Source: CALIBK01 sp037444165
GTDB lineage: Bacteria; Desulfobacterota; BSN033; UBA1163
Reading direction: 5' to 3'
Assembly: GCA_037444165.1 (NCBI GenBank)
Contig: JBBIMX010000017.1
Location: 1-37,751, forward strand
DNA length: 37,751 nucleotides
The notes under the pieces were generated by a model. It had not been told where the DNA came from. It was given only the letters and a program-made list of their open reading frames with translations, and ran no database searches. Below are positions 8,561 to 16,326 of the stretch, in pieces (positions within the stretch are counted from its first letter, which is position 1; each line of letters starts with the position of its first letter). Both the position numbers and the translations under genes were made by a program.

Positions 8561-9526
8561 CTAAATGGTTCGGATCTCCTGTCTCATAAAAATGAGGTAG
8601 CAGATTCCAAAACAGAGAAAGGTGATGGCCACAATGGAAAGGAGATGAGGGATGACAATGAGGATACTTTCCTCAAGGGGAAGGGGGTTTTGGAAACGAG
8701 AGATAGAGAGTCTTTCCAATGGTCCCATGAGGATAAGCCCTCGGGTTGTTTTTCGCATGGGATCCAGAATGGTATTGGTCGCTTCACTGTAAAGGGTCAT
8801 GGGAGAAAAGAGGGAGACCACTCGTTGGATCCTTTCATGCTTGATCAAGACTTCTGGGTCTATATAGGTTTGACTCTGGCTGATAGGAGCAATGGCATCG
8901 GCCAGAAATCCTGCTCCTAATCCCACAAAGAAAGAGAAGAAAATCCAGAGGGCTAAGGAGGCAAGAGCGGAGGTCGCCGTGCTCCGAAAGATCACGGAAA
9001 AGAGAATGGCCACCCCCAACCAGAAAGAAATATAAAGCAAGCTAATCAGAACATAGATGATCAGTCGCCATACTTCTTCCACTCCAGGGACTACCCCGAT
9101 GAGTCGAATCCCCAACCCCGAGATCAGCATCACGATGGCGACCAATACAATCGCTATAATGATGACCCCTGAAAAGAACTTTCCATTAATGACCGAATCT
9201 CGATAGATGGGCTGAGAGAGGAGTTTGGTGAGGGTTCTTGAAACTCGTTCTCGATTGATGGAATCGAAACCGAGGAAGATTCCGATGAGAGGACCGAAGA
9301 AGCCAATAAACTGAACAAAGGAAAAGAGTTTCCCTGTGGCGGTGAAGAGTAATAGGAACACAAGGGTTGGCTTGGCCATTCCCTTGAGTTCTTCCTGAAT
9401 CGCCATTCCTACCATGGAAGTGATGATGACTCCCACCATCACGATAAGGGCGGAAATGAGGAGAAATCGAGTACTACTGAAGTGATCCTCCATCTCTTTT
9501 CTGATGATGGTCACTATTCCGTGCAA
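8561..9526 (-). CDS. ABC-2 type transporter permease
   Basis: This 321-aa membrane protein forms the channel half of an ABC exporter with the ATPase encoded just upstream. About six hydrophobic segments are visible, starting with FLLISALIVMVGVIITSMVG, with a large extracytoplasmic loop near residues 225-275. The start codon is TTG at 9526, chosen because an AAGGAGG site sits 6 bp before it, inside the final codons of the ATPase gene; the ATPase stop lies 1 bp away. The segment LGFDSINRERVSRTLTKLLS is typical of ABC-2 permeases. The substrate is unknown. Confidence 0.88.
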   Translation of the reverse strand: MHGIVTIIRKEMEDHFSSTRFLLISALIVMVGVIITSMVGMAIQEELKGMAKPTLVFLLLFTATGKLFSFVQFIGFFGPLIGIFLGFDSINRERVSRTLTKLLSQPIYRDSVINGKFFSGVIIIAIVLVAIVMLISGLGIRLIGVVPGVEEVWRLIIYVLISLLYISFWLGVAILFSVIFRSTATSALASLALWIFFSFFVGLGAGFLADAIAPISQSQTYIDPEVLIKHERIQRVVSLFSPMTLYSEATNTILDPMRKTTRGLILMGPLERLSISRFQNPLPLEESILIVIPHLLSIVAITFLCFGICYLIFMRQEIRTI

Positions 9527-9527
9527 T

Positions 9528-10280
9528 TTAGGCCTCCTTAAAATAGGTCATGTAGATCTCTTCAAGGGTATAATCCTTTGCGTCGACTCCCAATTTCTTT
9601 TTGGCCAACTCCTCGATGGGTCCTACGGCTACCAGATTCCCTTTAATCATGATTCCCACCCGATCACAGATCCTCTGAACTTGATCGAGGAGGTGGGAGG
9701 AGAGAAAGGTGGTGATCCTCTTTTCCCGACTCAGGGAGTGAATCAGATCGAGCATCCAGTTCGTTCCGTCCGGATCAAGCCCTATCGTGGGTTCATCGAG
9801 AAAGATAATTTTGGGTTCCTTCAGCATCACCTCGGCGATTCCGAGACGCTGCCGCATCCCTTTTGAATAGGTCCCGACCTTTTTCCCTGCATCTTTGGAA
9901 AGACCCACTAACTCCAGCCACTGTTCAATCCTTTTTTCTGAGATCCGGTCAGGGATTCGGTTGAGCCTCGCGATGAAACGGAGATTCTGCCTCGCATCCA
10001 TCTCCTCATAAAAACCGACATTTTCGGGAAGAAAGCTGACCTTCTCTTTAATCCGAAAAGGTTCTCGGGTCGGATCAAAACCTAAGATCTTCACCTTTCC
10101 AGAAGTGGGTTCGGTGAGTCCTAAGAACATCAGGAGGGTGGTGGTCTTGCCGGCACCATTCGGGCCAAGAAATCCAAAGACCTCTCCCTCTTGAACCTGA
10201 AGGTTTAAATGATTGACCGCGGTTTGAGCCCCATACTTTTTAGTCAGCCCCTCGGCTTCAATGACGATCTGGTTTTCCAC
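9528..10280 (-). CDS. ABC transporter ATP-binding protein
   Basis: This is the nucleotide-binding subunit of an ABC exporter (250 aa). Walker A is GPNGAGKT at 39-46, the signature is the variant YSKGMRQR at 138-145, Walker B is IIFLDEP at 158-164, and the D-loop GLDPDG and switch-His SSHLLD follow. The CcmA/NatA-like layout is usual for ABC-2 systems. The start is GTG at 10280. Its GGGAGG ribosome-binding site is built from the last codons of the NEW3 gene. It is co-transcribed with the NEW3 protein and the permease, so the three probably form one complex. Confidence 0.95.
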   Translation of the reverse strand: MENQIVIEAEGLTKKYGAQTAVNHLNLQVQEGEVFGFLGPNGAGKTTTLLMFLGLTEPTSGKVKILGFDPTREPFRIKEKVSFLPENVGFYEEMDARQNLRFIARLNRIPDRISEKRIEQWLELVGLSKDAGKKVGTYSKGMRQRLGIAEVMLKEPKIIFLDEPTIGLDPDGTNWMLDLIHSLSREKRITTFLSSHLLDQVQRICDRVGIMIKGNLVAVGPIEELAKKKLGVDAKDYTLEEIYMTYFKEA

Positions 10281-10281
10281 G

Positions 10282-11493
10282 TTATCGCCTCCCTAACCAG
10301 ATAAAGAGAGCACTCAGGCCTGCAATCACAAAGAGAATGATTCCTACTCCAATCCATCCCCATGCCGTCGAAGCCTTCACCGTCACTCTCATCTCAATCG
10401 TTTTATCCGATTTCTCTCCATTCACCAATACGCCCACGGAATAGTCTCCGACCAGAGCTTGAGGGGCAGGTTTGACAGTCACCTCCACCTGTTTCAAGGC
10501 GTTGGGTTCCAGGGCCTCGATCTTTTCCGGTTTGAAAGTGACCTCCCAGTTTTCAGGCTTAAAAGAAGAGAAGGTGATATTCCGATTGACTGCAGAGCCG
10601 GTATTTTTGACAAAGATGGAGAAATTGGCTGGTTTTCCAGGGAAGGCCTCGAGAGAGAGGACTCCTGTAGGTGTCCCTGCATCGATCTTATATATTCCCG
10701 TCAGAATCACTGTTAATTTTGCCTCTGCCTTCTTTTCTCCTGAATGGACTCGAACAAGAATGGGGTACTCCCCTGCCTGAGCGTCTCTTGGAGGAGTCAC
10801 CTCTACCGCTACGGTTTGACTCTGCCCCCCTCGGATACGAAGGCTCGAAATCTGTTTTGTCTCATAGGAGGGTTTAAAATTGATTTCCCACTTTTCGGGA
10901 CCGACTGCAGAAAGATTGAATGTCCGATCGACCTCGATTTTATTCATCACCTCCACCGAAAATTCAAATCTTGCATCCGTCTGTCCTCTTAATACAGGAT
11001 AGGAAGTGACCAGTTGAATGTCATCCATCCCCGGGTCTCTCTCTTTGACTGTGACAGACAGTTTGTGGGAGGAGGTAAATTTCCCGTCCTCGGTTTTTGC
11101 ATCGAATTGAAAGAGATATGTCCCGGGTCCGACCGTTTTGTCTGGTTCCAGAGTCAGGGCAAGATTCCTTGATTTTCCATTGGAAACAAATAATCCAGTC
11201 ACCAGATAACTTCCTCCCTTTAGAGTGGCCTTCCACCCTTTTGGAATCTCAGAGATTTTCACATCGATTGTTTCGTCGGTTTTTCCTTTATTCTCAAGGG
11301 TGAGATCCATTTTAACGGTTTCTCCCTTGGGGATCGTGATCCCAGAGTATTCGGTATAGACTGTAATCCCACGCTCCGGTCTTAAATCCTTCTTCTCTTC
11401 TTGAGCAAAGAGGAGGGGTGAAGCGACCCAAGAAGCCAAAGAAAAAAGGACGAAAAGGATAAAGAGCTTTTTTCTCCAAAAGAGATGGTCCAT
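10282..11493 (-). CDS. NEW3-domain membrane-anchored protein (COG1470-like)
   Basis: This 403-aa protein has a signal peptide at about residues 8-30 (LFILFVLFSLASWVASPLLFA), three tandem immunoglobulin-like NEW3 repeats and a C-terminal membrane anchor (GWIGVGIILFVIAGLSALFIWLGRR). Each repeat has the recurrent pattern of GKTxxFxxxVxNTG, then W-(E/K)-xxFKP, then VxVxPP. The bulk is therefore outside the cytoplasmic membrane. It is the first gene of an operon with an ABC ATPase and permease, which suggests an extracytoplasmic partner of that exporter. The ATG follows AGGAGG. Confidence 0.85.
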   Translation of the reverse strand: MDHLFWRKKLFILFVLFSLASWVASPLLFAQEEKKDLRPERGITVYTEYSGITIPKGETVKMDLTLENKGKTDETIDVKISEIPKGWKATLKGGSYLVTGLFVSNGKSRNLALTLEPDKTVGPGTYLFQFDAKTEDGKFTSSHKLSVTVKERDPGMDDIQLVTSYPVLRGQTDARFEFSVEVMNKIEVDRTFNLSAVGPEKWEINFKPSYETKQISSLRIRGGQSQTVAVEVTPPRDAQAGEYPILVRVHSGEKKAEAKLTVILTGIYKIDAGTPTGVLSLEAFPGKPANFSIFVKNTGSAVNRNITFSSFKPENWEVTFKPEKIEALEPNALKQVEVTVKPAPQALVGDYSVGVLVNGEKSDKTIEMRVTVKASTAWGWIGVGIILFVIAGLSALFIWLGRR

Positions 11494-11545
11494 AGGTTGA
11501 CCTCCTGAAGTAGATTAAATTAGGAAAGGAAGAAATTAGGCTTTT

Positions 11546-11574
11546 AATTTAAAATTTCATCGCCCCTCTGTCAA
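11546..11574 (-). promoter_or_regulatory. Promoter of the NEW3-ABC-MFS operon
   Basis: On the minus strand a perfect TTGACA (11574-11569) is followed after 17 bp by TAAATT (11551-11546). It lies between the DUF1850 gene and the NEW3 gene, giving a predicted leader of about 45 nt that contains AGGAGG. This makes the ABC operon independent of DUF1850 transcription. Confidence 0.6.
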
Positions 11575-11585
11575 GCAACCCGGCC

Positions 11586-12074
11586 TTAAAAATCTTTCTG
11601 GATCGTGAGGCGAACCTTTCCACCAAAACCAACCAGTTCTTTTAAATCCAGGACTTGACCTTTTACTTTTAATTTTGGATGTCCGATCTCTCCGATTCGA
11701 AAATCGATCTGAGTCCATTTTTTATTGAGTCCTTGAACCGAAAAGGAATCTCCGGTTTGATAAAGATCTTCTACCTCTTTGATGGGAATGAGGGGCGGAG
11801 GAGATTCGGATGGATTAAAAAAGTGGACTTCTGTGAGGACCAGTGTCCCTTGGTCAATCGTAAACTTTTCAATGACATCCAGATTAAAAATGGAGTTTCT
11901 CCAGTAAAGAAAAATCTCCTCGCCATCCTTTAAGGTGAGATCTAAAAGGTTTGCTCCCCTGCTTTCATCCATTAATTTTAGACGACTTTTCCCTTCCAGA
12001 GGGATACAGGAAGAAACCCCAATGAGGAGAAGAATGTGAATAGCCATCATTTTAAAGATTTTTCTGTAATCCAT
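11586..12074 (-). CDS. DUF1850 family putative lipoprotein
   Basis: This is a 162-aa protein with an N-terminal hydrophobic segment ending in a lipobox-like GVSSC (Cys at residue 23), so it is probably lipid-anchored in the envelope. The C-terminal LGFGGKVRLTIQ-like ending and the DFRIGEIGHPKLKV segment fit DUF1850. DUF1850 genes usually sit beside TAXI-type TRAP transporters; here the only TRAP genes lie more than 4 kb away and are of the DctPQM type. The ribosome-binding site is weak; an internal ATG at residue 9 is an alternative start. Confidence 0.62.
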   Translation of the reverse strand: MDYRKIFKMMAIHILLLIGVSSCIPLEGKSRLKLMDESRGANLLDLTLKDGEEIFLYWRNSIFNLDVIEKFTIDQGTLVLTEVHFFNPSESPPPLIPIKEVEDLYQTGDSFSVQGLNKKWTQIDFRIGEIGHPKLKVKGQVLDLKELVGFGGKVRLTIQKDF

Positions 12075-12147
12075 CGGTCTTGGATGGGGAGATGTCCCTT
12101 TCCAACCTGAAATGTTCTCAACCCTTCCGTGAGGGGTTACGATTTTC

Positions 12148-12177
12148 TTGGGGAATGGATTGCATTCTCTTTATAAA
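12148..12177 (+). promoter_or_regulatory. Candidate promoter of the GlcD-type gene
   Basis: TATAAA at 12172-12177 is preceded after 18 bp by TTGGGG (12148-12153). The -10 is good and the -35 is moderate. Transcription would start near 12184, giving a leader of about 34 nt. Tentative. Confidence 0.4.
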
Positions 12178-12217
12178 ATTTTTATCATGAAGGAGAAAGG
12201 GCGGCAAGAAAAAAAAG

Positions 12218-13597
12218 ATGGATGGGAAGACGAAAAAAACGATTCGAGAGATTGTGGGGGAAGAGAACTTTACCGATGAGTTGGTAGAGTTGGTCCCATA
12301 CGGATATGATGCCTCTGATCATGAACATCGCCCGGAGGCGGTGGCCTGGCCTACCCAGACCGAACAGGTCTCTCGGATTCTTCTCCTGGCCAATGAGCAC
12401 CACTTTCCGGTGACTCCTCGAGGAGCAGGGACCGGACTCTCTGGAGGGGCGGTCCCCATGTATGGGGGATTGATCCTGGATATGTGTAAGATGAATCGAA
12501 TTCTAACTCTACGAATCGAAGACCGCCAGGTGGTTGTGGAACCTGGAGTCGTATACGGAGATCTTGAGAGGGTCCTGGCCTCCCATGGCTATTTCTTCCC
12601 CCCTGATCCTGCGAGCAGCACCGTCTGTACGATCGGAGGGAATGTGGCCACCAATGCGGGCGGAATTCGAGGGGCAAAGTACGGAACGACACGGGATTAT
12701 GTCCTGGGACTTCAGGTCGTTCTCCCGAATGGACAGATCATTCGAACGGGCTCGGCCTGCATCAAGTCCTCCTCGGGCCTCGATCTGACCCGTCTCTTTG
12801 TTGGATCCGAAGGGATATTGGGAGTGATCACCGAGATCACCCTTAAGATTAATCCCAAACCCCTGTCCACCAAGGTAGGTTTGGCCTTCTTCTCCTCTCT
12901 CAGGGAGGCGGTTCAATCCCTCATGGAAATCATGCGCTGTGGAGTGATTCCAAGTGCGCTCGAATTGATCGATGAAAATTCGATTCGCCTTCTGAGGGAA
13001 GAGGGAGGAATGGACCTTCCTCCATCGTTAGCGATGATTCTCATTGAAACGGATGGATATACCGATACGGATACATGGTTTCAAATGGAGAAAATCATGG
13101 AGGTGTTAAAAAGAAATAAGGCCATTCAAATTCAGATTGGAAGATCCCCCGAAGAGGCTAACGAATTATGGAAGATTCGAAAATCGATCGGAAGTCTGGC
13201 AGCCAGGCTTCGACCTCATAATGTGTCTGAGGATGTTACGGTGCCCATTTCGAAGGTCCTTGATCTGATCCAGGGGATTTCCTATATTGTTCGGTCCCAT
13301 GGGCTTCCTTTTGTGATCTTCGGTCATGCCGGAGACGGAAATCTTCATCCTCGAATCATGTATGATCGTTCGGATCCTGAGCAGGCCAAAAGACTTCAAA
13401 AAGCGGTAGAGGCGATCTTTAAGTTGACCTGTGATTTAGGAGGAACCTTAACGGGCGAACATGGAATCGGGTTGGCCAAAGCCCCTTTTTTCCATCTGGA
13501 ACACGGGCCTGAGGAAAGAGAATTGATGCTTAAAATCAAAAGGCTTTTCGATCCCAATGGGATTCTCAATCCCGGGAAGATGGGGTTGGAGAGATAA
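12218..13597 (+). CDS. GlcD/D-lactate dehydrogenase-type FAD-linked oxidoreductase
   Basis: This is a 459-aa flavoprotein of the FAD_binding_4 / FAD-oxidase_C family that oxidises 2-hydroxy acids such as glycolate, D-lactate or D-2-hydroxyglutarate. The FAD-binding segments PVTPRGAGTGLSGGAVP and TIGGNVATNAGGIRGAKYG are intact, and the C-terminal substrate domain has FGHAGDGNLHPRI and GEHGIGLAKA. There is no Fe-S domain or adjacent Fe-S (GlcF-like) partner, so its electron acceptor is open; the HdrCB-type protein 10 kb away is a conceivable acceptor. The ATG at 12218 has only a distant AGGAG. The end overlaps the convergent flavoprotein gene by 32 bp. Confidence 0.9.
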   Translation: MDGKTKKTIREIVGEENFTDELVELVPYGYDASDHEHRPEAVAWPTQTEQVSRILLLANEHHFPVTPRGAGTGLSGGAVPMYGGLILDMCKMNRILTLRIEDRQVVVEPGVVYGDLERVLASHGYFFPPDPASSTVCTIGGNVATNAGGIRGAKYGTTRDYVLGLQVVLPNGQIIRTGSACIKSSSGLDLTRLFVGSEGILGVITEITLKINPKPLSTKVGLAFFSSLREAVQSLMEIMRCGVIPSALELIDENSIRLLREEGGMDLPPSLAMILIETDGYTDTDTWFQMEKIMEVLKRNKAIQIQIGRSPEEANELWKIRKSIGSLAARLRPHNVSEDVTVPISKVLDLIQGISYIVRSHGLPFVIFGHAGDGNLHPRIMYDRSDPEQAKRLQKAVEAIFKLTCDLGGTLTGEHGIGLAKAPFFHLEHGPEERELMLKIKRLFDPNGILNPGKMGLER

Positions 13598-15191
13598 TGG
13601 GATGATGAGAAATTCGGATCTCCTCTCCTTCCAGCCGATAGGAGGTATGCTTTAGCCAGTTCCGGTCATCAGGCTCAGGGAAATCCTTTCTCAGAAAAGA
13701 TCCACGACTCTCTTCTCTGAGCAGGCTTCCGCGGAGAATGATTTTGATCAGGAGGGCGATATTTTCCAATTCCCTCTTTCGAAAAAGGTCGTGAACGGAT
13801 TCAGGGGATATTCTTTCGATCCTTTTTTCAAATTGAGATAAAAGATCCAATCCTGTTTTTAGCCCTTCTTCCTCTCTGACCGCTCCACCATATTTCCAGG
13901 CAAGGATCTTGAGTTCTCGAAGAAGATCCCTCGGGCAATCGAAAGGTCCTTTTTTTCTCTTCGTGTAGGTTCGAACCCTCTCTTCCCATCTCTTCCTGCT
14001 GAATGGGGTGGAGGGATGAGGGGTTCTCCCTTCCATCGATCGAATGAATTCCGAAGCGGATTGCCCGGAAAGGATTCCGAAGACCGCACATTCCGTCAGG
14101 GCATTTCCTCCCAAACGATTTGCGCCATGGACTCCCCAAACGACCTCCCCCGCAGCAAAAAGGCCAGGAAGAGCGGTTCTCCCTTTTTCATCCACTTCAA
14201 TTCCACCCATGAAAAAGTGGACCGCAGGGCTTACAAGAAAGGGTCTTTCTCTAAATGGAAATTTAGATTTTTTTAAGAAATTGAGAGGATAATGATTCCA
14301 TTCCTCCTCAGGGACACGAGTCAGATCGCAATAAATCTCTCTCTTTTGAGAGAGTTCGAAGAGTTTCGATGTCAATTGATCCCTTTCATGAATAATGGCC
14401 TGATTCAAATCACCCTTAAGACCCAATTCCTCGAAGAGCGTCTCTCCTTTATTATCGACGAGAAGGATCTCCTTGGGGAAAGGCGGGAAGAGAGGAAGGG
14501 AAGAAAGCCTCGGTTCTGCCAATACCAAGGGATAGGACTGAACGAATTCCATATCGTAGAGAGGAAGCCCTGCTCGAAGGGTAAGGGTGTAGCCATCCCC
14601 TAAGAGGGTCTTCTGATTATCATTTCGTTGATAGATGGCTCCTGCTCCTCCTGTGGCCAAAATGATGGCCTTTGATCGAATGAGGCAGGGACAACCGTCT
14701 CGGAGAAAACCCAAAGCTCCCACCACCTCGCCTTCCTCCACAATGAGATCGAAAATGAAGAGGTTGGGATTTAACTTTACGGAACTTCTTTTCAATCTCT
14801 CTATCAGAGGTCGAACTAAGAGAATTCCACCCAATTCCGAGCTCTCCTGGGAACGGCCCATGATATATCCAATTCCTCTTTCCTGGATCGGAACCCCGTA
14901 ATTTCTTAATCTCGAAATGGCTTCTTCCGCTCTCTCAACGAGGGTCTTCACCATCAAGGGACGATTCAGATTTTTCCCCGCTTTCAGCGTGGCCTTCCAA
15001 TGATCCTCCTTCGAGAAACGGGAATTGGTGGAAGTGAAGGCCCCATTGGAGAGGGAGGTATTTGTTCCCCATCCGAGGGCGAATTTACTCACCACGAGGA
15101 CGTTTAAACCTGACTTCTCAGCCTCGAGGGCGGCAAGGAGACCAGCCAGTCCACTCCCAATAATCAGAATGTCCGTACGAATCTCTTCCAT
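13566..15191 (-). CDS. NadB/SdhA-family FAD-dependent oxidoreductase
   Basis: This is a 541-aa flavoprotein of the L-aspartate oxidase / fumarate reductase flavoprotein family. The N-terminal dinucleotide fold is IIGSGLAGLLAALEAEKSGL. Downstream are AIILATGGAGAIYQRN, the HFFMGG substrate-site motif, and the FAD-binding GLFAAGEVVWGVHGANRLGG. Length and domain order equal those of NadB, but no nadA or nadC lies nearby and the segment after the first fold is TNTSLSNGAFTS rather than a typical NadB sequence. It could be an aspartate oxidase or an orphan dehydrogenase using an external Fe-S partner; I cannot decide. It lies 94 bp after the Cys-rich miniprotein gene on the same strand and may be in that operon. 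Confidence 0.85.
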   Translation of the reverse strand: MEEIRTDILIIGSGLAGLLAALEAEKSGLNVLVVSKFALGWGTNTSLSNGAFTSTNSRFSKEDHWKATLKAGKNLNRPLMVKTLVERAEEAISRLRNYGVPIQERGIGYIMGRSQESSELGGILLVRPLIERLKRSSVKLNPNLFIFDLIVEEGEVVGALGFLRDGCPCLIRSKAIILATGGAGAIYQRNDNQKTLLGDGYTLTLRAGLPLYDMEFVQSYPLVLAEPRLSSLPLFPPFPKEILLVDNKGETLFEELGLKGDLNQAIIHERDQLTSKLFELSQKREIYCDLTRVPEEEWNHYPLNFLKKSKFPFRERPFLVSPAVHFFMGGIEVDEKGRTALPGLFAAGEVVWGVHGANRLGGNALTECAVFGILSGQSASEFIRSMEGRTPHPSTPFSRKRWEERVRTYTKRKKGPFDCPRDLLRELKILAWKYGGAVREEEGLKTGLDLLSQFEKRIERISPESVHDLFRKRELENIALLIKIILRGSLLREESRGSFLRKDFPEPDDRNWLKHTSYRLEGEEIRISHHPIISPTPSSRD

Positions 15192-15284
15192 TGTTTTTAC
15201 AAAACTCCACCCTTTCTATCTTTAGAGATAGGGGAGGAAAGGAAATGGTTTAATGAGAAGGTTTGATACGATGAGCGAAAGGGT

Positions 15285-15452
15285 CTATTTTTTCGGCTTC
15301 ATCGGTTTTTCACAGCAGATGATGTCACAGGCATCGATACAACCACACGCTTCATCTACTGTGACTACCAATCCGCACACCGTACACTGATAGGTGTCCC
15401 CTTTCTTCACTTTCTTCTTAGAGACTTTCGGGGTTGCCTTCTTTTGAGCCAT
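15285..15452 (-). CDS. Cys-rich desulforedoxin-like miniprotein (55 aa)
   Basis: This short gene lies in the gap between two larger genes. ATG at 15452-15450 follows AAAGGAGGAG, and the stop is TAG at 15287-15285. A Lys-rich tail (residues 1-18) leads into a metal-site region with seven cysteines: C23, C26, C36, C38, C42 and C46-C47. The pattern Y-x-C-x2-C-G ... C-C-x2-PM is that of the desulforedoxin domain, which binds one Fe through CxxC and CC. Here a CGCxxxC segment is inserted between the two halves, so another metal or a cluster is possible. I infer a small redox or metal-carrying protein. It follows the DUF3108 gene by 32 bp. Confidence 0.8.
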   Translation of the reverse strand: MAQKKATPKVSKKKVKKGDTYQCTVCGLVVTVDEACGCIDACDIICCEKPMKPKK

Positions 15453-15484
15453 CGTCTCCTCCTTTCATCCCTAACCATTTTTAT

Positions 15485-16270
15485 TTAATTTCCCTTTACC
15501 TCGTCGAGCTCAAATCTTATCTTCCCGATAGGGAGATCCAATTCCATAAGAATGGGAATCTTTTCTCCAAGAGCCGTATACCAGATTTGAATCCTCCCCT
15601 CTTTGTCTCCGAAGGTGGAGAGGGGAGTGGTGGATTCAAGGCAGATGGTTTGGGCAGAATCCGCCCATTTACAATTGACCTTTTCTTCTCTTGAATGAAA
15701 GATCATCTTTCGAGGTTTGATTCCATCAAAAACGAAGAGCTGAAGCGTTTGACCTGGGTGGAGTTCTTCTTTCAAATAATACTTTGCGAATAGAGAGAGA
15801 GGATCATAGGTCTCGAGAGGGACTGGTAACACCCTCTTTTCTTTTCGATCTCCATTCTCAATCACCACATTTTGACGGAGGGGATCGAAGGTGATGAGTT
15901 GGTGATAATTCTTATTCTTGATCAATAGACCTCCTTGATGGATTTCCTTGGTATAGGAGATGGGCAATCCACTTTTTTCATCAAGGATAGAAACAAACCG
16001 GTTTTTCATCCAAAACAGAGATCTTAGGTGTGGAAGGGAATCTACCTGAGCCTCAATCTGTAAGAGAGGAGTGCTTTCCTTTTCTGTCCCATTTTTAATT
16101 TTAATGGAAGCTTTAAGAATCGGGATCCCCCATTTATTGGCGGTATAGAAGAAGGTTCGTTTCAAAACACTCCCTTGTCTCTGGATCTGTGGTTCCTCTC
16201 CATCAATCAAGGGAGGGAGGAAGAATGGACATAGAACGATAAGAAGAAAGATTCTTTTCATTTTCCCCAT
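15485..16270 (-). CDS. DUF3108 family exported protein
   Basis: This 261-aa protein has an N-terminal signal peptide (RIFLLIVLCPFFLPP) and the DUF3108 pattern: an early KWGIPILKASIKI strand, a central SLFAKYYL segment after PLETYDP, and a final IQIWYTALGEKIPILMELDLPIG stretch. It should be periplasmic or envelope-associated. The function is unknown in the family. It lies 56 bp after dctM on the same strand, so it may be co-expressed with the TRAP transporter. Two in-frame ATGs (16270 and 16261) are possible starts. Confidence 0.78.
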   Translation of the reverse strand: MGKMKRIFLLIVLCPFFLPPLIDGEEPQIQRQGSVLKRTFFYTANKWGIPILKASIKIKNGTEKESTPLLQIEAQVDSLPHLRSLFWMKNRFVSILDEKSGLPISYTKEIHQGGLLIKNKNYHQLITFDPLRQNVVIENGDRKEKRVLPVPLETYDPLSLFAKYYLKEELHPGQTLQLFVFDGIKPRKMIFHSREEKVNCKWADSAQTICLESTTPLSTFGDKEGRIQIWYTALGEKIPILMELDLPIGKIRFELDEVKGN

Positions 16271-16326
16271 ATACGCCCTACCTTTTATTAATTATCCAAT
16301 AAATTATTCGTTTGTCCAGAAAAATT

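Noticed and set aside
12119..12138. Inverted repeat AACCC...GGGTT between DUF1850 and the GlcD-type gene
   Set aside because: The arms are only about 5 bp, which is within chance expectation.
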